Origin: Oscillospiraceae bacterium
GTDB taxonomy: Bacteria > Bacillota > Clostridia > Oscillospirales > CAG-272
Reading direction: 5' to 3'
DNA length: 64,000 nt
NCBI GenBank assembly: GCA_015064445.1
Contig: SVSE01000005.1
Location: 84,164 to 148,163 of the forward strand
A program made the translations under genes and the position numbers. The notes beneath the pieces were generated by a model. It worked only from the letters and a program-made list of their open reading frames with translations. It made no database searches and was not told where the DNA came from. This document shows positions 8,132 through 16,015 of the stretch, in pieces. Within the stretch, counting starts at the first letter, position 1; the number at the start of each line of letters is the position of its first letter.

Positions 8132-10087
8132 ATGCTTTATATAGGTGTTGCTTACTATCCTGAGCTTTGGGATAAGAGCGAAATTGAAAAGGACGTTAAG
8201 CGAATGAAGGATGCGGGAATTAACTGTGTACGTGTCGGTGAATTCGCTTGGGGCGAAATGGAAAGAAAAGAGGGAGAATACGATTTTTCACTCTTTAAAT
8301 ATATGCTTGACGTGCTTTATGAAAATGGGATTTACACGGTTATGTGTACACCGTCCTGCACACCACCACGTTGGGCTTTTGAAAAGTATCCTGATGCGAG
8401 AAGAATCAGAAGCGAGGGCTACATAAAAACTCAAGTCGAGCATTCGGGCAGAGTTCACTCATGTAAATCTCACAAGGGAATTCGCCATCTTAACGCAACT
8501 ATTGCCGAAAAAATGTCAGAGGCACTCGGCTCGCACCCCGGCGTTATCGGTTGGCAGGTTGATAACGAAATCTATCCTTATGATTACGGATGCTATTGCG
8601 ATAATTGCGTAAAGGAATTTAGAGAATATCTTAAAAACAAATACGGCACAATAGAAAATCTTAACGAAAAGTGGGTAATGCACCGTTGGTCGCTCGATTA
8701 CGATAGCTTTGAGCAAATTTTGCCACCAAGCCACGCAACGTGGGAGCATCCAAGCCGTCAAACTGAATGGCTTTTCTTCCAAAACAATCTCATTTATTCG
8801 TACGTTAAGGAGCAAGCTGAGGCTATAAGAAAGCACTCTAAAGCCCCTGTTGGCACGGATATGATGAACATTGAGGCGTTGCTAAGCTACAGCAAGATGA
8901 ATAGATTTCTTGACGTTGTTCAGCATAACCACTATAACGTTCAGGCGGACCTTTATAAATCACTTTTCTATTATGATTTTGCAAGAACACTTAAGGACCG
9001 TCCATTCTGGGTAACCGAAACTCAAGTGGGCTGGAACGGCTCGTTTGCCGGATATGGTGGATATAGAGAAAGTGGACATAACTACATAAATTCACTTGCT
9101 CCAATCGCTAAGGGTGCGGAGATGAACCTCTATTGGCTCTATCGCTCGCATAAGGCAGGACACGAGCTTGGACACGGCGCGATTTTGTCATCCTCGGGCA
9201 GACCGAACAGCCCTGCAACCGCGACAAAAAGACTTTACGACGACCTTCAAAAGGCAAAGGATTTCTTTGAATTAAGCAAGGTTAAGTCGAAAATCGCTCT
9301 TACGTATTCCGCAACCTCGGTTGTAGATTATAGATATTTCCCAACCATAGCTGATCTTGACCGTAACGTAGAGGAAAGACTAATTCAAAATTTCTACGAT
9401 GCGTTCAGACACCATAATATCGACGTAATCGAAACCGACAAAAATCTCGACGGCTACGACGTTGTAATGTCGCCAATTCTTGCAAATCTTGACGATGACG
9501 GCTTTAGAGATAGAATTCTTGAGTTCGTAAATAACGGTGGAACGTGGATTGTCGGACCTTTGACCGACACTATGACCGAGTATGCAGCAAAGTACGAGCA
9601 CGCACCGTATTCTATGCTAGAGGAGCTTTGCGGAGTATATACAAAGTATCAAATTCCGTTTGAGCACGAGTCATATACTGCCGAGCTAAATGACGGTACA
9701 AGATTTAACATTTTCCTTGGCTGCGATGCTTATGAGCTAAGAGGCGCTGAAAGCCTTGCAACGTATGCAAGCGTGCCTGATATTAACGGACTTTGCGCTA
9801 TTGCTAAAAATAAGGTGGGCAAGGGGCAGGTAATTCTTCTCGGTACTGCACCCGATAAGGACGTGCTTTTGAAGCTTGTTGATAAAGCACCTAATGCCGA
9901 GGCATCAAGAAACGTGTGCGTTGTTAAGCGTGAGGGAGAGCAAAACGGACTTATCGCCTTCGAGCTTGAAAATAAGGAAGGATATATCGTTCTTGACAAG
10001 CCATATTACGATATAATCGCACAAAAAGAGGTAAGTGGCAAAATAGAGATTAAGCCTTATACAGCACTTTTCCTTAAGAAAATTTAA
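8132..10087 (+). CDS. Beta-galactosidase, glycoside hydrolase family 42
   Basis: A 651-residue cytoplasmic enzyme hydrolysing terminal beta-galactosides, often from galacto-oligosaccharides, galactan or milk sugars. The A domain is a TIM barrel starting with IGVAYYPELWDKSEIEKD. The acid/base glutamate lies in WQVDNEIY (near residue 146) and the nucleophile in FWVTETQVGW (near 296). The zinc-site cysteines are in CYCDNC. A glutamine-amidotransferase-like trimerisation domain (about 380-590) and a small beta domain complete the family layout. There is no signal peptide, so substrate must be imported. The gene is monocistronic between its own promoter and the terminator at 10088. No sugar transporter lies next to it. 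Confidence 0.95.
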   Translation: MLYIGVAYYPELWDKSEIEKDVKRMKDAGINCVRVGEFAWGEMERKEGEYDFSLFKYMLDVLYENGIYTVMCTPSCTPPRWAFEKYPDARRIRSEGYIKTQVEHSGRVHSCKSHKGIRHLNATIAEKMSEALGSHPGVIGWQVDNEIYPYDYGCYCDNCVKEFREYLKNKYGTIENLNEKWVMHRWSLDYDSFEQILPPSHATWEHPSRQTEWLFFQNNLIYSYVKEQAEAIRKHSKAPVGTDMMNIEALLSYSKMNRFLDVVQHNHYNVQADLYKSLFYYDFARTLKDRPFWVTETQVGWNGSFAGYGGYRESGHNYINSLAPIAKGAEMNLYWLYRSHKAGHELGHGAILSSSGRPNSPATATKRLYDDLQKAKDFFELSKVKSKIALTYSATSVVDYRYFPTIADLDRNVEERLIQNFYDAFRHHNIDVIETDKNLDGYDVVMSPILANLDDDGFRDRILEFVNNGGTWIVGPLTDTMTEYAAKYEHAPYSMLEELCGVYTKYQIPFEHESYTAELNDGTRFNIFLGCDAYELRGAESLATYASVPDINGLCAIAKNKVGKGQVILLGTAPDKDVLLKLVDKAPNAEASRNVCVVKREGEQNGLIAFELENKEGYIVLDKPYYDIIAQKEVSGKIEIKPYTALFLKKI

Positions 10088-10121
10088 AAATAAATCCTCA
10101 ACATTTGTTGAGGATTTTCTA
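10088..10121 (+). terminator. Terminator of the GH42 gene
   Basis: AAATCCTCAACA and TGTTGAGGATTT form a stem with a very small loop, followed by TCT-rich sequence. Confidence 0.8.
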
Positions 10122-10150
10122 TTGTAAGAAAAATAAGTTTATGGTAAAAT
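10122..10150 (+). promoter_or_regulatory. Promoter of the HD-domain gene
   Basis: TTGTAA (10122-10127) and TAAAAT (10145-10150) with a 17-base spacer, followed by AGGAGGA before the ATG at 10179. Confidence 0.55.
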
Positions 10151-10178
10151 ATATATAGCATTAAAAAGGAGGACTTTT

Positions 10179-10838
10179 ATGGTAACCTTTAAAGAAGTAA
10201 AAAATAATGAGAAAATCAAGGCGTATATAAAAAAAGCAGACGAATCCTTGCTGGCTCTTGGTTATACTGACCATAGCTTTGCGCATGTGGGACTCGTTTC
10301 CGAAAGGGCTGCTTATATTCTTGAAACGCTTGGCTTTGGCGCGCACGAGGTGGAGCTCGTGAAAATTGCCTCATATCTTCACGATATAGGAAATATAGTC
10401 AATAGGAAGGAGCATTCGCAAAGTGGAGCTGTAATGGCATTCCGTATTCTTGATAATATGGATATGGATGCTGAGGATATTGCGACAATCGTTACCGCAA
10501 TCGGAAATCACGATGAGGGCGATGGCGAGGCGGTAAATGCAGTTTCGGCAGCGCTTATAATAGCCGATAAGTCGGACGTTAGACGCTCACGCGTTAGAAA
10601 CGCTGATATGACCACCTTTGACATTCACGATAGAGTAAATTATTCCGTTATTGAATCCTCGCTTAAAATTAACGAGGAAAAGACCATCGTTACCTTGAAG
10701 CTTAAAATCGACACGGAAATCAGCTCAGTTATGAATTATTTTGAGATTTTTCTAAATCGTATGATAATGTGCAAAAAAGCTGCCAAAAAATTGAACCTTG
10801 AATTCAAGCTCGTAATAAACGACCAGATTTTAATATAA
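10179..10838 (+). CDS. HD-domain metal-dependent phosphohydrolase
   Basis: A 219-residue cytoplasmic protein. The metal-binding HD signature is clear: HSFAHVGLVSERA supplies the first histidine, SYLHDIGNIVNRKEHS the HD pair and following histidine, and IADKSDVRRSR the last aspartate (near residue 130). HD proteins of this type act on nucleotides or cyclic dinucleotides; the substrate here is unknown. The C-terminal 70 residues are an additional alpha/beta segment also seen in Clostridial HD proteins. It is a single gene between two hairpins. Confidence 0.85.
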   Translation: MVTFKEVKNNEKIKAYIKKADESLLALGYTDHSFAHVGLVSERAAYILETLGFGAHEVELVKIASYLHDIGNIVNRKEHSQSGAVMAFRILDNMDMDAEDIATIVTAIGNHDEGDGEAVNAVSAALIIADKSDVRRSRVRNADMTTFDIHDRVNYSVIESSLKINEEKTIVTLKLKIDTEISSVMNYFEIFLNRMIMCKKAAKKLNLEFKLVINDQILI

Positions 10839-10841
10839 AAA

Positions 10842-10874
10842 CAGCGCCAAACAGCCCGTTTGGCGCCTTTTTTG
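10842..10874 (+). terminator. Terminator of the HD-domain gene
   Basis: AGCGCCAAAC and GTTTGGCGC flank a short loop and are followed by a TTTTTT run. Confidence 0.85.
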
Positions 10875-10954
10875 GCCTAAAAATCCCTATTTTATATATG
10901 AATATATGAAAATATTTTCATATAATAATTCAAAATAGCCGATTTGAAAAACAA

Positions 10955-10983
10955 AAAATCCCTCGAAATCGAGGGATTTTTTT
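10955..10983 (-). terminator. Terminator of the TPR gene
   Basis: AAAATCCCTCGA and TCGAGGGATTTT form a perfect 12-bp stem around a minimal loop, immediately downstream of the TPR gene on the minus strand. An identical hairpin lies at 11869-11894. Confidence 0.85.
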
Positions 10984-11764
10984 AACTTATCTCTTCAAGA
11001 AGCTTGCTCGCTTCATTGGATGTTGAAAGCTTGCGCCCATTTTCTATTACATACTCAAGCTGTTCCTTTGCTTTTGCCGTTTCATTTCTGGCAATGTATA
11101 TTTTGCCTAAAGTCAAAGCGTGCTTTATAGCTTCGAATAAATCGGGTGTTTCGTGCTTTCCAATTTCTGCAAGTGCGGTTTCGTAATCGCCTTTTTTTAT
11201 ATAAATTTCGGCAGTTGTTAAGGCAAGGGTTGAAAATAGGTGAGGCTTAAAGCCTTCCTTTGCTTCGGGTGTTGAAAAAATAGCAAGCATTTTTTCGTAA
11301 GCCTTTTGCGCCTCCTCAATTTCATCTAAAAACATATAAACATCGCAAAGATTATTATAATAAGACGCAACAATTGGATAAAAAATCTTTTTTGAAAAAG
11401 GAGTCAAATCAAAATTTTCCAAAATGTTCTTGGCTAGCTGGTAATTACTCGAATCTGAAATCACAAGCATTGAACAGTAGTCAATGGTGTATAAGAGATT
11501 TTTGGGACTTCGTCTGTAAAGTGTTTCTATAAAATCAAGATATTCGGTTGGATCACAGGAGCTTTGAAAACGAAGACATTTTTTCTTTGCACTAAAGCTG
11601 ACTATGAAATTTCCTATAAGGTTGAATGCTATCGTTATTAAAAAAGATAGCACAAATGGGGTGATTGACGGATTTACAAACGCATACCAAAGAAATGATA
11701 AAGTAAGGCACGAAAGCAAAAGAAAAAGTTGAATTTTTCTTGCATGCTTAATAAAAAACTTCAT
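10982..11764 (-). CDS. Membrane-anchored TPR-repeat protein
   Basis: 260 residues. Two adjacent hydrophobic helices (about 12-32 and 36-56) anchor the N-terminus. The cytoplasmic remainder is helical with tetratricopeptide-like pairs, for example YNNLCDVYMFLDEIEEAQKA, YIKKGDYETALAEI and YIARNETAKAKEQLE. TPR scaffolds mediate protein contacts; no catalytic motif is seen and no function can be assigned. The gene stands alone and is bracketed by two identical terminator hairpins. Confidence 0.75.
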   Translation of the reverse strand: MKFFIKHARKIQLFLLLSCLTLSFLWYAFVNPSITPFVLSFLITIAFNLIGNFIVSFSAKKKCLRFQSSCDPTEYLDFIETLYRRSPKNLLYTIDYCSMLVISDSSNYQLAKNILENFDLTPFSKKIFYPIVASYYNNLCDVYMFLDEIEEAQKAYEKMLAIFSTPEAKEGFKPHLFSTLALTTAEIYIKKGDYETALAEIGKHETPDLFEAIKHALTLGKIYIARNETAKAKEQLEYVIENGRKLSTSNEASKLLEEIS

Positions 11765-11868
11765 AAAATACCACCTTGATAAAATTTATATAACTATTCT
11801 AACATAACTTGAATGTGATTTCAAGCAATTAAAGCTTACAATTTGTCAACCTATGGTTGCAAAAAGAA

Positions 11869-11895
11869 AAAATCCCTCGAAATCGAGGGATTTTA
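11869..11895 (-). terminator. Terminator of the small membrane-protein gene
   Basis: The same 26-nt hairpin as at 10955-10980 (CCTCGA/TCGAGG core with A/T flanks), placed just after the stop of the minus-strand gene starting at 12217. Confidence 0.85.
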
Positions 11896-11899
11896 ATAG

Positions 11900-12217
11900 T
11901 TAAAACATTCCACCATTGTACTTCTTTTGTACAACGAAAATCATTACAAGAGAGATAACAAGTCCCAAGAGCATCGCGCCCATACTCGAAAGGATTATTA
12001 CGTCATCTTCCCCAAGGAGTGAAATCACGCCACTTATAAACGGCCCGACAGCAAGAGGCAAGAGCGCCTTTCCAAATGCTCGCCCGTAGCCTTCCTTGTC
12101 AGAGACATTGCTTTGATGATATGAATGAATCAAATTCGTGTTTCCTCTGTAAATAGCTATTGATATAACTAAGAACAGTATGGAAATCGCAAACATAATG
12201 ATCGAATACGCTATCAT
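11900..12217 (-). CDS. Small membrane protein, function unknown
   Basis: About 105 residues. An N-terminal helix (IAYSIIMFAISILFLVISIA), a central amphipathic segment with glycines (LLPLAVGPFISGVISLLG) and a C-terminal helix (GAMLLGLVISLVMIFVV) suggest three membrane passes. The layout resembles small DUF3784-type membrane proteins of Firmicutes, but the match is by feel only. The start at 12217 is preferred to the ATG four codons earlier because GGAGG lies immediately upstream of it. Confidence 0.6.
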   Translation of the reverse strand: MIAYSIIMFAISILFLVISIAIYRGNTNLIHSYHQSNVSDKEGYGRAFGKALLPLAVGPFISGVISLLGEDDVIILSSMGAMLLGLVISLVMIFVVQKKYNGGMF

Positions 12218-12311
12218 TTTATCCTCCATAAAGTGGCATTTTTTATATTATAGCACAAAAATAACTCAAAGTAAAGACCATAACCTGCCTTGAAGGTATA
12301 GAAAAGCAAAA

Positions 12312-12341
12312 CAAAAAGCTCTGCCGAAGCAGAGCTTTTGT
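12312..12341. terminator. Terminator of rplM-rpsI
   Basis: AAAAGCTCTGC and GCAGAGCTTTT pair around a short CGAA loop. It is symmetrical and lies just downstream of rpsI on the minus strand. Confidence 0.85.
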
Positions 12342-12356
12342 ATATAAGATAAGAAA

Positions 12357-12758
12357 TTATCTCTTTGAGAACTGTGGTGCACGACGAGCAGCCTTGAGTC
12401 CGTACTTCTTTCTTTCCTTCATACGAGGGTCACGAGTGAGAAGTCCAGCAGCCTTAAGAGCGCCACGGAATGAATCGTCAGCGAGAAGCAAAGCTCTTGC
12501 GATACCATGACGGATAGCGCCAGCCTGACCTGAAATACCGCCACCGTTAACATTAGCAACAACATCGAACTTGCCCATTGTTTCGGTAACACCGAATGGC
12601 TGATTTACGATGAGCTTGAGAGTTTCGAGACCGAAGTAGTCATCAACATCTCTTCCGTTAATTGTAATAGCACCTGTGCCTGGATAGAGACGAACTCTTG
12701 CAACAGATGATTTTCTTCTACCAGTTCCGTAGAAATATGGTTTTGCACTTGTATACAT
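12357..12758 (-). CDS. rpsI: 30S ribosomal protein S9
   Basis: 133 residues with the S9 core: [18 protein letters not shown] at the N-terminus, [32 protein letters not shown], and the basic tail ending RRAPQFSKR that reaches the ribosomal P site. It lies 20 bases downstream of rplM, the conserved L13-S9 pair, and shares its promoter and terminator. Confidence 0.98.
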   Translation of the reverse strand: MYTSAKPYFYGTGRRKSSVARVRLYPGTGAITINGRDVDDYFGLETLKLIVNQPFGVTETMGKFDVVANVNGGGISGQAGAIRHGIARALLLADDSFRGALKAAGLLTRDPRMKERKKYGLKAARRAPQFSKR

Positions 12759-12778
12759 ATTATTCTATCTCCTTCCGA

Positions 12779-13207
12779 TTATTTTACTTCAACAGTAGTA
12801 GGGCACTGAGCCTCTTGGTTGTGGTTAGGACCAGCATAAACCTTGAGTCTTGTGATTGACTTGTCGCCGATTGAGTTGTGTGGGAGCATTCCCTTAACTG
12901 CAAGCTGCATAGCGAGCTCTGGACGAGTAGCCATAAGAGTCTTGTACTGAACCTCTTTGAGACCACCGATATAGCCAGAGTGACGACGATAGTACTTTTG
13001 CTCAAGCTTCTTACCAGTAAGAATAGCCTTTGATGCGTTGATGATGATTACGAATTCACCACAGTCAGCGTGAGGTGTGAATTCTGGACGATGCTTACCT
13101 CTTAAAATGTTAGCAGCAGCAACAGCTGTCTTACCGAGAGGCTTGTTAGCAGCGTCAATAACATACCATTTTCTTTCAATGGTGTTGTTAGCCATAAAAG
13201 TTGACAT
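12779..13207 (-). CDS. rplM: 50S ribosomal protein L13
   Basis: 142 residues of the L13 family: [52 protein letters not shown] and GMLPHN. The start at 13207 is chosen because GGAGGAATT precedes it; a longer in-frame extension would begin inside the ribosome binding site. First gene of the rplM-rpsI operon, with a consensus promoter at 13267-13295. Confidence 0.98.
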   Translation of the reverse strand: MSTFMANNTIERKWYVIDAANKPLGKTAVAAANILRGKHRPEFTPHADCGEFVIIINASKAILTGKKLEQKYYRRHSGYIGGLKEVQYKTLMATRPELAMQLAVKGMLPHNSIGDKSITRLKVYAGPNHNQEAQCPTTVEVK

Positions 13208-13266
13208 TTGTAATTCCTCCAAAAAATTGATTTAGTGGTAAACCACTTATCTTTAATTGCTACAAC

Positions 13267-13295
13267 ATTATACCACCTGAAAAAACTAATGTCAA
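13267..13295 (-). promoter_or_regulatory. Promoter of rplM-rpsI
   Basis: On the minus strand TTGACA (13290-13295) and TATAAT (13267-13272) have a 17-base spacer. The leader (about 55 nt) contains a small AGTGGT/ACCACT hairpin at 13234-13247. Confidence 0.85.
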
Positions 13296-13340
13296 TAGAT
13301 TTTTCGAAAAATTTTTTCTCAAATTAACTTTTAAATATCA

Positions 13341-13390
13341 TATCTCATTTTTTCTCTTGAAATCTCTCTTTATCTCGTTTTTTCTCAATA
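13341..13390. repeat. Five phased TCTC motifs with exact 10-bp period
   Basis: TCTC occurs at 13343, 13353, 13363, 13373 and 13383, each in a block of exactly ten bases whose other positions are A/T-rich. On the rplM strand this reads as five GAGA motifs, about 50-95 bp upstream of the -35 box, all on one helical face. It may be an extended UP element, an intrinsically curved segment or a protein array. Confidence 0.7.
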
Positions 13391-13428
13391 AAAATTTAAG
13401 CAAAAATTTCGTTATATTTAAATAAAAA

Positions 13429-13457
13429 GAAGCGAGAATACTAAAATCTCGCCTCTT
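13429..13457 (-). terminator. Terminator of the ftsK-to-MTHFS gene run
   Basis: AAGCGAGA and TCTCGCCTC pair around an A/T loop, just after the MTHFS stop codon. Confidence 0.65.
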
Positions 13458-13462
13458 TATGA

Positions 13463-14068
13463 TTATTTTCTTTTGTCAATCTTAATTGCCTTAACACCCT
13501 TTTCTGTGAGCATTATGTTGCAGGGAATATCAAACTTTCCCTTTGGTAGCGCATCTCCTATAAGCTCGGTGTAGGTAACACCTATTGTGCAACCACTATA
13601 AGAGTTCAAAAACTTGTCGTAATAGCCCTTTCCGTAGCCGAGCCTGTATCCATATGAGTCAAAGGCAAGACCTGGAAGAAAGCAGACTGCAACACCCTGC
13701 GTGGAGGCAGGATCATATATTGGAAGCTCCTCCTTTGGCTCTCTTATGCCATAAGCACCGATTTCAAAGTCATCAAAGGATGTAATGAAGTGGAACTTCA
13801 TCGTTCTTGTTTCCTTGTCACATTTTGGAAAGGCAACTCTTTTGCCCTTTTCGAGGGCTGATATAGCAATCGGCATTACATCAATCTCTGATTTTATAGG
13901 AGCATAGAGAAGCACAATGTCTGCGTGTCGAAAGCTTACAAGCCCCTCGGCACACGCACATATGCGCGCGCTTCTTGTCGCCCTTTCCTCAGGAGAAAGT
14001 GCATCTCGTCTTGCAGAAAACTCCTGCCTTATAAGGTCCTTTGCGCGTTTAATTGGCGTAATAGACAT
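13463..14068 (-). CDS. 5-formyltetrahydrofolate cyclo-ligase
   Basis: 201 residues of the MTHFS family, which converts 5-formyl-THF to 5,10-methenyl-THF using ATP. Visible features are the N-terminal basic helix (KDLIRQEFSARRDALS), the LYAPIKSEID strand, and the C-terminal signature GLAFDSYGYRLGYGKGYYDKFL with the glycine-rich nucleotide loop. Last gene of the minus-strand run from ftsK; 12 bases separate it from the DJ-1 gene. Confidence 0.93.
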   Translation of the reverse strand: MSITPIKRAKDLIRQEFSARRDALSPEERATRSARICACAEGLVSFRHADIVLLYAPIKSEIDVMPIAISALEKGKRVAFPKCDKETRTMKFHFITSFDDFEIGAYGIREPKEELPIYDPASTQGVAVCFLPGLAFDSYGYRLGYGKGYYDKFLNSYSGCTIGVTYTELIGDALPKGKFDIPCNIMLTEKGVKAIKIDKRK

Positions 14069-14080
14069 AGCATTCTCCTT

Positions 14081-14626
14081 TCAATCAAGAATGATGGCGT
14101 TTTTTATCTTAGCTGCAGCTTCATCTCCACGAAGAGCGCTCAAAATTGCAAAAGCAAACTCATCGGCTGAGCCCATTGCACGACCTGTAATTATATTTCC
14201 GTCACGCACACAGCCCTTATCACTCATTATGGTAGCTCCGTTGAGCTGATTTTCAAAGCCTGGATAGCAAATAGCCATTTTGCCCTTTAAAATGCCACGC
14301 TTGCCCAAAATAAACGGAGCAGCGCAGATTGCACAAATGAATTTATCATTCTCGTGCGCCCAAGAGATGAATTTGTCGACGCACGCATCCTCGTAAAGAT
14401 TAGTAGAGCCTGGTAAGCCACCTGGCAAAATAATCATTTCAAGCTCGTCGCTCGGCTCGATTTCATCGGTTGTAGTATCGCATACAATAGTTATTTTGTG
14501 CGACCCTGTGATTGTTTTTGCGCCAACGCCAACGGTTTTAATGTCAACGCCTGCGCGTCTTAAAACATCAACGGTATATAAAGCCTCGATTTCCTCAAAG
14601 CCGTTTGCCAAAAATATATAAACCAT
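14081..14626 (-). CDS. DJ-1/PfpI family protein
   Basis: 181 residues with the flavodoxin-like fold of the DJ-1 superfamily: VYIFLANGFEEIEAL at the N-terminus, MIILPGGLPGSTNL, and the nucleophile elbow FICAICAAPFILG, whose first cysteine of ICAAP matches the reactive cysteine of YajL/DJ-1. Members act in protein and metabolite repair (deglycase or chaperone claims) or thiamine-related chemistry; the exact activity cannot be inferred. It lies in the ftsK-tmk-GNAT-DJ-1-MTHFS run. Confidence 0.88.
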   Translation of the reverse strand: MVYIFLANGFEEIEALYTVDVLRRAGVDIKTVGVGAKTITGSHKITIVCDTTTDEIEPSDELEMIILPGGLPGSTNLYEDACVDKFISWAHENDKFICAICAAPFILGKRGILKGKMAICYPGFENQLNGATIMSDKGCVRDGNIITGRAMGSADEFAFAILSALRGDEAAAKIKNAIILD

Positions 14627-14635
14627 AATTTTCTC

Positions 14636-15355
14636 CTAAATTTCAAAAAGAATGTCGCAAAGCAAATCCTCTGGTGTGTCAAAGTCAGTGATTTTCATTA
14701 AAAGCCCCTTTTTCGCACTCGCATAGCGCACAAAGTCGCCAGATGCAAATATAAGCGCATCTCCCTCAAAAAGTGCATAGCCACGCTTGTCGCCAAGACT
14801 GATGTATTTTATGTCAAAATCGCAAACGCTTTGCTTGAAAATATCATAGGTTTTAATCAAATTGTCGTTTTGAATGTGAATGAAGTATAGAGAACTGAAA
14901 TCGTCGTCAAAATCCGAAAATTCCGTACCCTGTGGCAATATAACAGCTGTTGTGTCGCCACAAAGAGACACAACTCCGTCAAGATAATGCCCAAATCCGA
15001 GCCCCTTGTAAAGCTCGAAAAGAGAGGCATTTGCTGGAATTGTCATCATAAAGTCGTAAAGCTCCTCGCAATAATAAGCGTGTACATACTCGCACAGCTT
15101 ACGGAAAAGACCACGACCACGCGCGCTCTCGCAAATGAACGCACCATAAATATAAGCTCCGCTTTTGATAGCATTGTCAACTCTTATGCTGACATCAATG
15201 GCGCAAAGACCGCCACAAAATACGCCGTCCTCGTAAATTTCAAAAACCTCGTTTGAAATAGAGATTATTTTGTGCACAAACTCCTTGCTATCGCCAAAAA
15301 TTTTGCAAAAGCCATCAATATATTCGGCGCTTGCACCGTTTTTAAAGGTAATCAA
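14636..15355 (-). CDS. GNAT-family N-acetyltransferase
   Basis: 239 residues. The N-terminal half is a GNAT fold with the acetyl-CoA loop at GAFICESARGRGLFRKLCEYV (R/Q-x-x-G-x-G/A pattern near residue 75), followed by FELYKGLGFGHYLDGVVSL, the usual final strand. The C-terminal 100 residues form a second, less obvious domain, perhaps a second GNAT-like half. The start codon overlaps the tmk stop by four bases (ATGA), so translation is probably coupled. Substrate unknown. Confidence 0.82.
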   Translation of the reverse strand: MITFKNGASAEYIDGFCKIFGDSKEFVHKIISISNEVFEIYEDGVFCGGLCAIDVSIRVDNAIKSGAYIYGAFICESARGRGLFRKLCEYVHAYYCEELYDFMMTIPANASLFELYKGLGFGHYLDGVVSLCGDTTAVILPQGTEFSDFDDDFSSLYFIHIQNDNLIKTYDIFKQSVCDFDIKYISLGDKRGYALFEGDALIFASGDFVRYASAKKGLLMKITDFDTPEDLLCDILFEI

Positions 15356-16014
15356 AGCCTTGAAACCTCGTCATAAATTTGCTTGGAAATATCGTCGATT
15401 GTACGGATTTTATCGCCCTCGTAGCATTTTATCTGCTTCCAACCAAGCGCCTTGCACGAGAAGAGCGCAGCATCGTAGCATTTTTCCATATAAGAGGTAT
15501 CAAGCTCGTGAATATCCATTTTTCTGCCTGTTTCAGCGCTTCTTGATCTTACAAGCGAAAGCGAAAGCACAGGTGGCAATTCGAGATAAATCGTCGCATC
15601 TGGCACAGGCAAGGAAAGTCTTGAAAACTCAAAATCCCAAAGCCATTTTAGGAAATCGTCCCATTCCTCTCTTGGAAGCTTTGAAAGCTGATGAACTGCA
15701 TTTGCCGAGGTGTATCTATTTGCAATTACATAAGTGTCTGGATCCTCAATATCCTTAATCCAGTCAGTTTTGAAGCTTATGTATCTGTCGCACGCAAAAA
15801 ACATAGACGCGGCAAAAGCGTTTGTATCTGATGGATTCTTGCCGAATTTGCCATCAAGATACATTCTTACAAACATAGAGCTGTCGTTTTCATAAACGGG
15901 GAAGGAAAGAGTGCGAACTCTCTTTCCCTCGCTCTTTAATTTTTCGACAAGTATATCGGTTTGAGTGCCCTTTCCGGAACCGTCAAGACCGTCTATAACA
16001 ATAAATTTTCCCAT
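15352..16014 (-). CDS. tmk: Thymidylate kinase-like protein
   Basis: 220 residues of the dTMP kinase family, phosphorylating dTMP to dTDP. The P-loop is GLDGSGKGTQ, with glycine where threonine is usual after the lysine, a variant seen in tmk paralogues. DRY-like (FFACDRYIS), ANRYTSANAVHQ and a basic lid (LVRSRSAETGRKMD) follow. It sits one base downstream of ftsK and overlaps the GNAT gene. As some Clostridia carry two tmk-like genes, this could be either the main enzyme or the paralogue. Confidence 0.88.
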   Translation of the reverse strand: MGKFIVIDGLDGSGKGTQTDILVEKLKSEGKRVRTLSFPVYENDSSMFVRMYLDGKFGKNPSDTNAFAASMFFACDRYISFKTDWIKDIEDPDTYVIANRYTSANAVHQLSKLPREEWDDFLKWLWDFEFSRLSLPVPDATIYLELPPVLSLSLVRSRSAETGRKMDIHELDTSYMEKCYDAALFSCKALGWKQIKCYEGDKIRTIDDISKQIYDEVSRL

Positions 16015-16015
16015 T

